This document shows positions 26,648 to 34,331 of a DNA stretch of 64,000 bases, one piece after another. Each line of letters starts with the position of its first letter. Position 1 is the stretch's first letter. A model generated the notes under the pieces. That model did no database searches. It had not been told where the DNA came from and was given only the letters and a program-made list of their open reading frames with translations. The position numbers were made by a program, and so were the translations under genes. This DNA is from Arthrobacter frigidicola (GTDB taxonomy: Bacteria; Actinomycetota; Actinomycetes; Actinomycetales; Micrococcaceae): NCBI GenBank assembly GCA_003602285.1, contig QZVU01000001.1, positions 186,001 to 250,000 of the forward strand, read 5' to 3'.

Positions 26648-27656
26648 GGTCGTCCTCCTCGCCGCGGCGCACGGTGATGGAGCCCTCCGCCTCGAGGGCG
26701 CGGATGGCGCGCACAATGTCGGCGCGGGCCTCCTCGACCTGGGAGGCGCGCACCGGCCCGGTGGCGTTCATCTCGGCCTGGAGCATCTCCTTGTTGCGCT
26801 CGGAGACGTTCTTCTGGATGGTCTCGACGACGGCGGCGGGGGCCCCGCGCATCGCCACGGCGAGCAGGGCCGGATCGATGCCGCGCAGGATGGCCTGGAT
26901 GTCGCGGCGTTCGAGCTTGACGATGTCGGCGAAGGTGAGCATCCGCGAGCGCACCTCCTCGGCCAGTTCCGGGTCGCGCTCCTCGAGCTCCTGGAGCAGG
27001 GCCTTCTCGATGGCGACGTCGGAGCGGTTGATGATGTCCACGAGGGGCTGGATGCCGCCGACGGCCTCGAAGGTTTTCCGCGGTGCGAGGATCGCACCGG
27101 CCCGCAGCTTGAGGATGTCGGCGACGATCGTGAGCGCCTCGGGGGACGCCGCGCCCATGGTGGCAAGGCACTGGGCGACGTCGGCGCGCTGGGACTCGCC
27201 GAGTCCCGCCAGCACCGCCGACGCCGTATCGGGCCGGAGGTGGGCGAGCACGAGGGCGATGGTCTGGGGCAGCTCGCCGTCGAGGATGCCCAGCAGCTGG
27301 CCGGGTTCGGCGTTGGCGAGGAACTCGAAGGACTTCCCGGCCATGGTGGAGGCCATCCGGGTCATCAGCCCGGCGGCCTTCTCCTGGCCGAAGGACGCCT
27401 GCAGCAGTCCGGCGGCGAAGTCCCGTCCGCCCCGGGCGGGCCGCTTGCCCTGGACCGTTACCTCGTGGAAGTCGATGATGACCTTCTCGGCGGTGTCCGG
27501 GTTCACCGAGCGCAGCTTCACGATCTCCGAGGCGACGTCCTCGGCCTCGGCCTCCGTGAAGTGCTGCATCACCTGCACCGCCCGCTCCTGGGACATCTGC
27601 ATCAGGATGACGGCGGCCTTCTGGATCCCGGTGAGGTCGATGTCCGTTTCGCTCAT
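26637..27656 (-). CDS. fliG: Flagellar motor switch protein FliG
   Basis: 339 residues with the three FliG domains. The N-domain (LTGIQKAAVILMQMSQERA) binds FliF, the middle domain follows, and the C-domain has the charged torque helix (LERRDIQAILRGIDPALLAVAMRG). The C-terminus ends EEDDLVY. The ATG overlaps the fliF stop by four bases. Confidence 0.97.
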   Translation of the reverse strand: MSETDIDLTGIQKAAVILMQMSQERAVQVMQHFTEAEAEDVASEIVKLRSVNPDTAEKVIIDFHEVTVQGKRPARGGRDFAAGLLQASFGQEKAAGLMTRMASTMAGKSFEFLANAEPGQLLGILDGELPQTIALVLAHLRPDTASAVLAGLGESQRADVAQCLATMGAASPEALTIVADILKLRAGAILAPRKTFEAVGGIQPLVDIINRSDVAIEKALLQELEERDPELAEEVRSRMLTFADIVKLERRDIQAILRGIDPALLAVAMRGAPAAVVETIQKNVSERNKEMLQAEMNATGPVRASQVEEARADIVRAIRALEAEGSITVRRGEEDDLVY

Positions 27657-29266
27657 ACCGGGACCTTTTCGTCCATCAGGTCACGCAGGTAGTCGGCGGT
27701 CTTCTTCGGGTCGCGGGCGGCGAGGGATTCGATTTCGTTGCGGGCCAGTTCGGCCGCGGCCGGTTCGGCCGGCGTGATCGGGGCCGGGGCCGAGGGCAGC
27801 ACCACGCCGATCGACGACGTCGTGGGCGCCGGTTCGATGGGGGTGACGGCGGGCAGGTCCAGCTCGAACGGGGCCGCGAGCGGCCGCTCGCCCAGGTCGA
27901 TCAGCTCACGGCGCTGACGGCGGTTCCGCACGGCGAAAACGATCACGAGGATGAGCACCAGCAGCACGGCGCCGATGGCGTAGAACCCGGTGCGCAGCAG
28001 TTCGGCGTTCCGGGCCTCCTTCTCGGCGGCCTTGGCCTCGGCCAGGGCGGCGGCGGCCTCGTCGGCTCCGGCGGTGTTGAACGGCAGGACCTCGACGGCG
28101 ACGGCGTCCCCGCGCTCCTCGTCGATGCCGGCGGCGGTGTTCACCAGCCCGGTCAGGGCGGCGAGGTCGAGTCCGCGGGCGGCCTCGGCGTCAAGGGCCA
28201 CCGAGACGGTCTGGCGGTTCAGCGAGCCTGCGGGGATCGCCGTCGTCTCGGTCGTCTTGTTGAGCGCGTTGTTGCGGGTGCTGGTTTCGGAGTCGAAGGT
28301 GCCGTCGCCGTTGCCGCCGTCGGGCACGGCGATATTGTCAGGGCCCAGCACGCCGGCTCCGCCGCCGCCGGTCCCGGTGTAGGTCTCGGTGGTCGTGGAC
28401 TCGTTGAGCGCCGGGGCGTCCTCGGGGGTGGTGAAGGTTTCCTCCAGCCGCTCCCCGGACTCATTGTTCATGTCCGCGGCGACGGCAACCGTCGCGTTGC
28501 CCGGGCCGACCACCCGGTCCAGCATCGCCTGCACCGCGCCGGAGACGCGCTGTTCATAGTTGGAGGCCTGCTTGTCGGAGGACCCGGTGGCGCCGACGCC
28601 CACGGCGGACAGGACGGTGCCGCGCGAGTCGATGACGGCCACGTTCTTGGCCTGCATCCCCTCGAGGGAGGCGGAGGTCAGGTGGACGATGGCCTGCACC
28701 TGGTCGTCGCTGAGTTCGGCGGCGCTGCGGGTTTCGACGAACACGGAGGCGGTGGGGTCGGCCTTCTCCTTGGTGAAAACCGTGGCCTCGGGAATGGCCA
28801 GCTGCACGGAGGCGGTCTTGACGCCTTCCATCCCCTCGATGGTGGCGGCGAGTTCCCCTTCGAGGGCCCGCTTGTAGGTGACTGACTGCTGGAACTCGGA
28901 GGAGGTCACGCCCATGTCGTCGAGCAGCGAGTAACCGCCGGTCGATTCGGAGGGAAGCCCCGCGGAGGCGGCCTTCAGCCGCTGGTCGTAGACGTTCGCC
29001 TCAGGCACGAGGATGGTGGAGCCACCGCTGGTGATTTCGTAGGGCACCCCGTCGGTGCGCAGCTGCTCCACGATGATGCTTGCGTCCTCCGCCTGGAGCC
29101 CCGAGAACAGGGGGGTGTAGGCGGGCTTGGTGAGCCAGGAGGTGAGCAGAACGGAGCCGAGGACGAGCACGGCGACGCCGAGCAGGGCCAGGGTCTTCTG
29201 GGCCAGGGAGAATTCCTTCACGGTCCCGGCCACGCGCGACATCGAGGCCGGCAGGAGGGAGGCCAT
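27653..29266 (-). CDS. fliF: Flagellar MS-ring protein FliF
   Basis: 537 residues: membrane helix 1 (about 22-45), the periplasm-side ring-building domains (KPAYTPLFSGLQAEDASIIV near residue 50, then the YscJ-like part), membrane helix 2 (about 430-452), and the C-terminal tail that binds FliG (ELARNEIESLAARDPKKTAD). A Gly/Asn-rich loop near residue 310 is variable in the family. The ATG overlaps the fliE stop by one base. Confidence 0.97.
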   Translation of the reverse strand: MASLLPASMSRVAGTVKEFSLAQKTLALLGVAVLVLGSVLLTSWLTKPAYTPLFSGLQAEDASIIVEQLRTDGVPYEITSGGSTILVPEANVYDQRLKAASAGLPSESTGGYSLLDDMGVTSSEFQQSVTYKRALEGELAATIEGMEGVKTASVQLAIPEATVFTKEKADPTASVFVETRSAAELSDDQVQAIVHLTSASLEGMQAKNVAVIDSRGTVLSAVGVGATGSSDKQASNYEQRVSGAVQAMLDRVVGPGNATVAVAADMNNESGERLEETFTTPEDAPALNESTTTETYTGTGGGGAGVLGPDNIAVPDGGNGDGTFDSETSTRNNALNKTTETTAIPAGSLNRQTVSVALDAEAARGLDLAALTGLVNTAAGIDEERGDAVAVEVLPFNTAGADEAAAALAEAKAAEKEARNAELLRTGFYAIGAVLLVLILVIVFAVRNRRQRRELIDLGERPLAAPFELDLPAVTPIEPAPTTSSIGVVLPSAPAPITPAEPAAAELARNEIESLAARDPKKTADYLRDLMDEKVPV

Positions 29267-29571
29267 CAGGCCTGCATCCGCATGATCTCGTTGAACGCGT
29301 CGACGCCCTTGTTGCGGACGGCGGCGACGAGCTCAAGGGACACCGCGGCCCGCGTCGAGGCGATGGTGGCGTCGTGGATGTCGTCGAGGTTCCCGCTGGC
29401 GGCCTTCAGCGACAGAGTGTCGGACGCGCCCGAGAGTGCCTGCACGTTGTCCACGGCGGCGGTCAGGACCGAGGCGAAGGCCGATCCATCGGTCGAGGGG
29501 ACCGGGGCGGTGGCGGGCACATAGCCCGTGGCGGTGATCGCCTCAACGGGGGTCAGCGGTGCGGGGGCCAT
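29266..29571 (-). CDS. fliE: Flagellar hook-basal body protein FliE
   Basis: 101 residues. FliE joins the MS ring to the rod. The conserved C-terminal half includes DDIHDATIASTRAAVSLELV and AVRNKGVDAFNEIMRMQ. The ATG at 29571 overlaps the flgC stop by one base (TGATG). A longer open frame upstream overlaps flgC and is not real. Confidence 0.94.
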   Translation of the reverse strand: MAPAPLTPVEAITATGYVPATAPVPSTDGSAFASVLTAAVDNVQALSGASDTLSLKAASGNLDDIHDATIASTRAAVSLELVAAVRNKGVDAFNEIMRMQA

Positions 29572-29963
29572 CAGGACCTTCCAATCTGCAGTGCGGCTTC
29601 GTAGGTGGTTTTGGCGCGGTCGACGACGGCGGCGTTGGCCTCGTACCCGCGCTGGGCCATGATGAGCATCGACATCTGTTCGCCCATGTCGATGTCGGGG
29701 TAGCGGACGTAGCCGTTCTCGTCGGCCAGGGGGTGGTCGGGCTCGTGGACCATCCGCCCCTCGGCGTCGCCGAACTCCGCCCCGCGGACGTACACCCCGC
29801 CGACGCCGGCGCCTTCCTGCGCGACGATGTAGCGGACCTGAAAGGCCGCGCCGTCGGTGCTGGTGGCCGTGTTGATGTTGGCGAGGTTGTCCGACACGGC
29901 GTCGAGCCACTTGCGGTGCACGGTGAGGGAGGTCCCGGCGATGCCAATCGCGTCGAAGGTCAT
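29571..29963 (-). CDS. flgC: Flagellar proximal rod protein FlgC
   Basis: 130 residues. N-terminal rod motif AIGIAGTSLTVHRKWLDAVS and DNLANINTATSTDG; C-terminal MSMLIMAQRGYEANAAVVDR. Normal length. It overlaps flgB by one base. Confidence 0.95.
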   Translation of the reverse strand: MTFDAIGIAGTSLTVHRKWLDAVSDNLANINTATSTDGAAFQVRYIVAQEGAGVGGVYVRGAEFGDAEGRMVHEPDHPLADENGYVRYPDIDMGEQMSMLIMAQRGYEANAAVVDRAKTTYEAALQIGRS

Positions 29964-30304
29964 CAGTGAGTCCTCATCGCCGTGCGGACATTGTTGAACG
30001 TTCCTTCGACCGCGCGGGCCGCGAACTGGTAGCGCAGCACCGTGTCGATATTCGAGAGGGTCTCGGTATCGAGGTTCACGTTGTTCCCGTTCAGCTTCGT
30101 CGGCTCCATCGACCGCTGCATCTCGCTCTGGGCTGCGCCGCTGCCGGCGCGGACGGAGGCCGTCAGGGCCTCTTCGAACTTGACGCGGCGGGCGGTGTAG
30201 CCGGGGGTGTTCACATTGGCGATGTTGCTGGCGATGGCCTTTTGGCGCAGCGCCAGCCCGTCGAGCGCACTGTGAAGTCCCAGGGAGGTGATGGATTCGA
30301 ACAC
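29963..30304 (-). CDS. flgB: Flagellar proximal rod protein FlgB
   Basis: 113 residues from a GTG at 30304 (FESITSLGLHSALDGLALRQ), with AAGGCAGG upstream. The rod motif IASNIANVNTPGYTARRVKF and the closing RYQFAARAVEGTFNNVRTAM are diagnostic. It is the first gene of the long leftward flagellar series. Frames extending upstream run through the promoter and are rejected. Confidence 0.95.
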   Translation of the reverse strand: MFESITSLGLHSALDGLALRQKAIASNIANVNTPGYTARRVKFEEALTASVRAGSGAAQSEMQRSMEPTKLNGNNVNLDTETLSNIDTVLRYQFAARAVEGTFNNVRTAMRTH

Positions 30305-30378
30305 GGCGGCCTGCCTTGAGGTGGAGGTGAAGGCCGGTCGACGGCCTGGGAGGGTGAGCAACGGCTGCTCACCAATAC

Positions 30379-30406
30379 CTATCGGCGTCCGCTGGGGGTT
30401 GGTAAG
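30379..30406 (-). promoter_or_regulatory. FliA-type promoter of the flgB operon
   Basis: On the minus strand: CTTAC (30406-30402), 16 bases, CCGATAG (30385-30379). The expected transcript start is near 30372, giving a leader of about 70 bases. A sigma-70 promoter may also exist upstream, as in the B. subtilis fla/che operon, but none was clear. Confidence 0.65.
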
Positions 30407-30507
30407 GAAACTTCCCGAAAGAACTCGGGTTCCGCCCGGGCACGACGCAGCCGCACCCGGAACCCTGACGCTGGACGGTGCCGCCGGTCCCTGACACCCT
30501 TGGAAAC

Positions 30508-30816
30508 GTGGCAACCGAGGACGACGTGCGGCGCAAGTGCCTCTCCCTGCCGGGGGTGACCGAACGGTCGAGCTGGAACCAGCCGGCCTGGTTCGCGCGC
30601 ACCCTGATCGCCCGGACATGGGCCGAGGGCGTGTTGACGGTGAAGACGCAGGAACGCGATGCGCTGCTCGCGACCGATCCGGACACGTACTACATCACGC
30701 CGCATCACCAGCGTTCGCCCGAACTGGTCCTGGTCCGCCTCGCCCGCATTGACGTCCCGGAGCTGGAGGAGCTGCTCGAGGAGTCTTACCGGATCGGGGG
30801 AGGCCGGCGCTCCTGA
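30508..30816 (+). CDS. MmcQ/YjbR family protein
   Basis: 102 residues from the GTG at 30508. It shows the family pattern CLSLPGVTERSSWNQPAWFA, a central FxRxx-VLTVKT strand and the closing VRLARIDVPELEELLEESYR. The fold resembles the CyaY/double-wing type and is annotated as DNA-binding in some members, but no role is established. It lies between two flagellar units, divergent from flgB, and is probably a bystander. Confidence 0.85.
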   Translation: MATEDDVRRKCLSLPGVTERSSWNQPAWFARTLIARTWAEGVLTVKTQERDALLATDPDTYYITPHHQRSPELVLVRLARIDVPELEELLEESYRIGGGRRS

Positions 30817-30886
30817 TCAGCTGTCGGCGCCATCGTGCGGGCCTGCCTCCGCCGCTCCCGAGCCGGGCCGCGCCCGGCGTCCGCGG

Positions 30887-30977
30887 CACCACAAAGCGAC
30901 TGCCGTACCCGAAAACGACGTCCGAGCCCGATATTTCTGGCGCGGCCGTCGTTTTGTGGTGCGCTGGTCGTTTTCGG
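30887..30977. repeat. Intergenic element with interleaved inverted repeats (CACCACAAA / CCGAAAACGAC)
   Basis: Order: CACCACAAAGCGAC (30887-30900), CCGAAAACGAC (30909-30919), ATATTT (30931-30936), GTCGTTTTGTGGTG (30948-30961), GTCGTTTTCGG (30967-30977). Arms 1 and 3 pair, and arms 2 and 4 pair, so the two stems are interleaved. It occupies the convergent gap between the MmcQ/YjbR gene and the fliT-like gene. Much lower in G+C than its surroundings. No coding sense. Confidence 0.75.
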
Positions 30978-31018
30978 CCGCGCGGGCCGCATCGGGGCGG
31001 CACTAGAGGGGGGAGGGC

Positions 31019-31357
31019 TCAGCCCGTGACGTCGAGGCTGCCCGTCCTGGCCAGATCGGCCGAGGCTGACTCGACGGCCCCGAGGTGACGGGCCACCGTG
31101 GCCCGGGCCTGACCCAGTGCGGACAGGGCGGCCAGCTGGGCCTCGTTCACGTGGCGGGCATGCTCGCGGAGATCAGCCGGCATCGGGCCCAGACCCTGCG
31201 GCGGTTCCCAGGCTGCGATGGCGGGAGCGGGAAGCTGCGGGTCGGACGCGGCGCGCTGGGCCTCGAAGACGACGTCCTCGAGCTGGGCCAGCGCCGCGGT
31301 CCAGCCTGCTCGCCCCAGGGCGCCGGCCCCTTCGGCTCCCGCCGCGTCAGGCCACAC
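31019..31357 (-). CDS. FliT-like small flagellar protein (candidate)
   Basis: 112 residues from a GTG at 31357, overlapping the 3' end of fliS by 11 bases. The protein is helical with two heptad-rich stretches (WTAALAQLEDVVFEAQRAAS and HVNEAQLAALSALGQARATV), the size and form of FliT, the FliD chaperone that often follows fliS. No sequence signature is strong enough to name it. The reading frame is supported by position and codon use. Confidence 0.6.
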   Translation of the reverse strand: MWPDAAGAEGAGALGRAGWTAALAQLEDVVFEAQRAASDPQLPAPAIAAWEPPQGLGPMPADLREHARHVNEAQLAALSALGQARATVARHLGAVESASADLARTGSLDVTG

Positions 31358-31781
31358 CCAGGCTCCCGGCGGATCGGGCCGGATCCCAGGAGTTCTGGGC
31401 CGGCAGTGACGCCGAGGCCTCGTGCCAGGCCTCGCGCAGCGGCTCGAGCAGGGCGATGCACTCCCGCGTGGCCTTGATGTCGCGGTGCATATTGGCCGCC
31501 ATCAGCGCGTTCGACACATAGGTGTAGAGCCCGAAAAGGTTCTCCGCGCCGTCCCACACGTCCTTCTTCAGGGATGATGACAGTTCGGCGATGATCTCCT
31601 GCGCGTGGAGCAGCTGGGCCGACGCGGCCTGCCAGTTCTCGGCCGCCTGCGCCTGTTCGGCACGGGCCAGGTCGAGCAGGAGCCGGTCGTAGAGCATGGT
31701 GAGCAGCCGTGCCGGTGTCGCGGAGAGGACCGATTCCCGCAGGTACTTCCGGCGCTGGTCGGTGGAGGTGTTCATCATCAT
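31347..31781 (-). CDS. fliS: Flagellin chaperone FliS
   Basis: 144 residues, helical bundle that keeps flagellin unfolded before export. Family core: RRKYLRESVLSATPARLLTMLYDRLLLDL and NLFGLYTYVSNALMAAN seen in order. The ATG overlaps the fliD stop by four bases; three ATG codons in a row leave the exact start open by up to two residues. Confidence 0.95.
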   Translation of the reverse strand: MMMNTSTDQRRKYLRESVLSATPARLLTMLYDRLLLDLARAEQAQAAENWQAASAQLLHAQEIIAELSSSLKKDVWDGAENLFGLYTYVSNALMAANMHRDIKATRECIALLEPLREAWHEASASLPAQNSWDPARSAGSLGVA

Positions 31782-33103
31782 TTCTTGTCACTTCCCTGGG
31801 TCGGCAGTGTGGCGAGCTGGGCGGTCAGCCAGCTGGACTGCGCGTTCATTGCCTGCATCGCCACTTCGAGCGCCGCATAGGTGCTCTTCAGGCGTGCCTC
31901 ACGGGAGGCGAGCCGGATGTCCCAGTTCGCCACTTGGTCGTTGAGCTCCCGGACCTGGCCTTCGCCGCTGGTGATCTTCGAGGCGATCACGCCGCCGTAC
32001 TTGTCCGACGCAGTCTTCCCCGCCGCTTCGAGGCGCGAGCCGATGGTGCGCACCGCGTTGTCCACCGCCGCGGGGTCCTTCGCCAGGGCGGCCTTGAACT
32101 TGGCGGGGTCGAACTCCATGGTGCCGTTCTTGGTGATGCTGATGCCGTATTCGGACGGCGAGACACCGCCGATCGGGGCCGACGCCGCCGTAAGCAGGCT
32201 CTGGCCGATGCTCCGGACCGCGCTGTCGGTGGTGAACACGCCGAGGGTCGTGATCGGCTTGCCGTTTGCATCGGGCGCGGTCGAGGTCTTCTGCTTGCTG
32301 GAGATGTAGGCGAGCACATCGTTGAGGCCCTTGACCAGTGCTTCGGCCTTGGCCGCGATGCCGTCGGCGTCCTGAGCGACGTTGATGGTGACCGGCGTCG
32401 CCGAGACCGCCGCAACGGTGACGGAGAGGCCGGTCTGCAGGTTCGCGAACGTGTTGGTGCCCGAGGTGATCGGCTGTTCCGCGGCCGTTCCCTTCCACAG
32501 GGTGATCTGGGCGTCCTGGGCCGACTGGATCTGGGTGAAGGTTCCTGCGGTCCCGGAGAGGGTGAAGGCCCCGGCCGCGCCGGTGGTCTTGGAGGTCAGC
32601 TGGAGCCGGTAGTTGCCGTCACCGGTGGAGACTTTGGTGGCGGTGACATTGGCGGTGGAGGCGTTGACGGCCTGAACGACGTCGTCGAGGCTCGTTGACG
32701 CGGCGGTGACGGTGACGGCGGTGCCGTTGGCGCCGGTGATGGTCAGGGAGGTGTCGGGCCACTGGGTGAGGGGGGCCGAGACCGAGCTCTGCTTGGTGGC
32801 GAGCCGGTCGACCGTGAAGTCCACGGAGCCGGCGGCGGCGCCGGTGCCTGCGGTGGCCGTCGCCGCAGTCGAGGTGGACGTGGCGGCGAACAGGGAAAGG
32901 GCGCCCGGTTTCGCGGCGGCCGTCGAGAGCGCGGTCAGGTTGGCGATCCCGGTGTTGAGCGCCTTCAGGGCGTCGACGGTGGCCTGGGTGCGCATCGATT
33001 TGTTGTAGAGGATGTTCTGGGGGATGCGTTCGATGTCCATCATGGCCTTGATGAGCGCCGTCGTATCCAGCCCGCTGGCCAGCCCGTCCAGTGAAAGTCC
33101 CAC
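31778..33103 (-). CDS. fliD: Flagellar filament cap protein FliD
   Basis: 441 residues. The N-terminus SLDGLASGLDTTALIKAMMD is the FliD signature and the C-terminal coiled coil (KYGGVIASKITSGEGQVREL to the end) is typical. The middle domain is Thr/Ala-rich. GTG at 33103 with GGAGGAG six bases upstream. It lies 124 bases after the flagellin gene, beyond a terminator hairpin, and is probably expressed by read-through or its own weak promoter. Confidence 0.94.
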   Translation of the reverse strand: MGLSLDGLASGLDTTALIKAMMDIERIPQNILYNKSMRTQATVDALKALNTGIANLTALSTAAAKPGALSLFAATSTSTAATATAGTGAAAGSVDFTVDRLATKQSSVSAPLTQWPDTSLTITGANGTAVTVTAASTSLDDVVQAVNASTANVTATKVSTGDGNYRLQLTSKTTGAAGAFTLSGTAGTFTQIQSAQDAQITLWKGTAAEQPITSGTNTFANLQTGLSVTVAAVSATPVTINVAQDADGIAAKAEALVKGLNDVLAYISSKQKTSTAPDANGKPITTLGVFTTDSAVRSIGQSLLTAASAPIGGVSPSEYGISITKNGTMEFDPAKFKAALAKDPAAVDNAVRTIGSRLEAAGKTASDKYGGVIASKITSGEGQVRELNDQVANWDIRLASREARLKSTYAALEVAMQAMNAQSSWLTAQLATLPTQGSDKK

Positions 33104-33148
33104 GCGTGTTCTCCTCCGAAGCGTCGATCTTGGGATTGGGGGTAAACG

Positions 33149-33210
33149 GGAACCGCCGGCGGCGGCACAGGCGGGCTGGGATGCCCCGCCCGGCTGCCAC
33201 CGGCGGTTCC
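33149..33210 (-). terminator. Terminator after the flagellin gene
   Basis: Eleven-base perfect arms GGAACCGCCGG (33149-33159) and CCGGCGGTTCC (33200-33210) with a GC-rich 40-base loop that can fold further; followed on the minus strand by CGTTTACC, a very short U tract. Partial termination would allow high flagellin and lower fliD-fliS expression. Confidence 0.7.
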
Positions 33211-33227
33211 GTTATGGAGCAGTCGGT

Positions 33228-34091
33228 TTAGCCGAGGAGCTTCAGGACGCTCTGGGTGGACTGGTTCGCCTGGGCGAGCATCGAAACGCCGGCCTGGGAC
33301 AGGATGTTGGCCTTGGTGAACTTGACCATCTCCTCCGCCATGTCGGTGTCGCGGATGCGGGATTCGGCGGCGGCCAGGTTCTCCTTGGAGACCGCGAGGG
33401 ACTTGCCCGCGGACTCAAGGCGGTTCTGGGAAGCACCCAGTTCCGACCGCTGTGCCGAGACGGCGGCGATCGCAACGTCCAGTGCGGCGACCGTGGTCGT
33501 CGCGCCGGCCGAGGTGGCGACGTCGAATCCGGTTGCCCCGGCGACGCTGGAGAAGACCGGGCCGGCGCCGTTGATGCTGGCGTTGGCGTCGCCGAGGTTC
33601 ACCGAGATGGTGTTGTCGGCGGCACCGTCGGCGCCAACCTGCAGGCTGATGACACCGGCGGTTCCAGCTGTACCGTCAAGGAGCTTGATGCCGTTGAAGT
33701 TGGTGGACGAGGTGATGCGGGCAAGTTCCTCACCGAGGGCATCGGCTTCGGTCTTGATCGCGGTTCGCGACGACGCGTTGTTCGAGTCGTTGCCGCCCTG
33801 GACGGCCAGGTCACGCATACGGTGCAGGATCGAGTGGACCTCGGTCAGTGCGCCTTCAGCGGTCTGGATGACGGAGATGCCGTCCTGGGCGTTGCGCTGG
33901 GCAACTCCCAGGCCCGAGACCTGCGAGCGCAGGCCCTCGGAGATGGACAGGCCGGCAGCGTCGTCGGCAGCACGGTTGATGCGGAGGCCGCTGGAGAGCT
34001 TCTCCAGGGACTTGCTCAGGTCGTTCTGCGTGTTGGACAGGGCGCGGAAAGCGTTGTTCGCCGCGGTGTTGGTATTGATCTGCATACCCAT
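33228..34091 (-). CDS. hag: Flagellin
   Basis: 287 residues, a short flagellin with conserved D0/D1 ends (MQINTNTAANNAFRALSNTQ; LSSGLRINRAADDAAGLSIS; C-terminal MVKFTKANILSQAGVSMLAQ) and a small variable middle (about 140-215). The only flagellin gene in the window. The ATG at 34091 has GGAGG eight bases upstream. A longer frame to 34256 would run through the promoter and leader. Its leader carries CsrA-type sites, and csrA and fliW are present, so translation is probably set by the CsrA-FliW balance. Confidence 0.97.
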   Translation of the reverse strand: MGMQINTNTAANNAFRALSNTQNDLSKSLEKLSSGLRINRAADDAAGLSISEGLRSQVSGLGVAQRNAQDGISVIQTAEGALTEVHSILHRMRDLAVQGGNDSNNASSRTAIKTEADALGEELARITSSTNFNGIKLLDGTAGTAGVISLQVGADGAADNTISVNLGDANASINGAGPVFSSVAGATGFDVATSAGATTTVAALDVAIAAVSAQRSELGASQNRLESAGKSLAVSKENLAAAESRIRDTDMAEEMVKFTKANILSQAGVSMLAQANQSTQSVLKLLG

Positions 34092-34099
34092 GATCTGTT

Positions 34100-34141
34100 C
34101 CTCCATGAATTGTTGTGTAGCGTCGGGCCCATCCTTGGGCC
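34100..34141 (-). promoter_or_regulatory. CsrA-binding leader of flagellin mRNA
   Basis: On the minus strand the leader holds a perfect hairpin GGCCCA-AGGA-TGGGCC (34141-34126) with GGA exposed in a four-base loop, followed about 28 bases on by GGAGGA (34104-34099), which is also the Shine-Dalgarno. Two GGA sites, one in a hairpin loop and one over the ribosome site, are the arrangement by which a CsrA dimer blocks flagellin translation in B. subtilis. Confidence 0.7.
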
Positions 34142-34153
34142 TTACGCAGAGAA

Positions 34154-34181
34154 CAATCGGCGGCTCCGGCGGCGGCGTTAG
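34154..34181 (-). promoter_or_regulatory. FliA-type promoter of the flagellin gene
   Basis: On the minus strand: CTAAC (34181-34177), 16 bases, CCGATTG (34160-34154). The predicted start near 34147 gives a leader of about 56 bases that begins just before the CsrA hairpin. Confidence 0.75.
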
Positions 34182-34239
34182 CAGAACGCGGAAAGTTTTT
34201 TTCGAAGCCCCCAATCCGGGCCCGACGGCGGCGGCGCAC

Positions 34240-34267
34240 CTTACATCGGCCGGCATCCCGCCGATGG
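34240..34267 (+). promoter_or_regulatory. FliA-type promoter of flgN-flgK-flgL-fliW
   Basis: CTTAC (34240-34244), 16 bases, CCGATGG (34261-34267). Divergent from the flagellin promoter, about 60 bases away. An inverted repeat CACCTTAC (34237-34244) / GTAAGGTG (34275-34282) brackets this promoter. Confidence 0.65.
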
Positions 34268-34331
34268 TTTCTACGTAAGGTGCGGCAGCAGGAAGCGACC
34301 GCTGAGCCGATCTAGGAGAGTCTTAGGCACT

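Noticed and set aside
33104-33148. A possible FliA-type promoter before fliD
   Set aside because: The best match (TTTAC, 14 bases, TCGACGC) has the wrong spacing and a poor -10.
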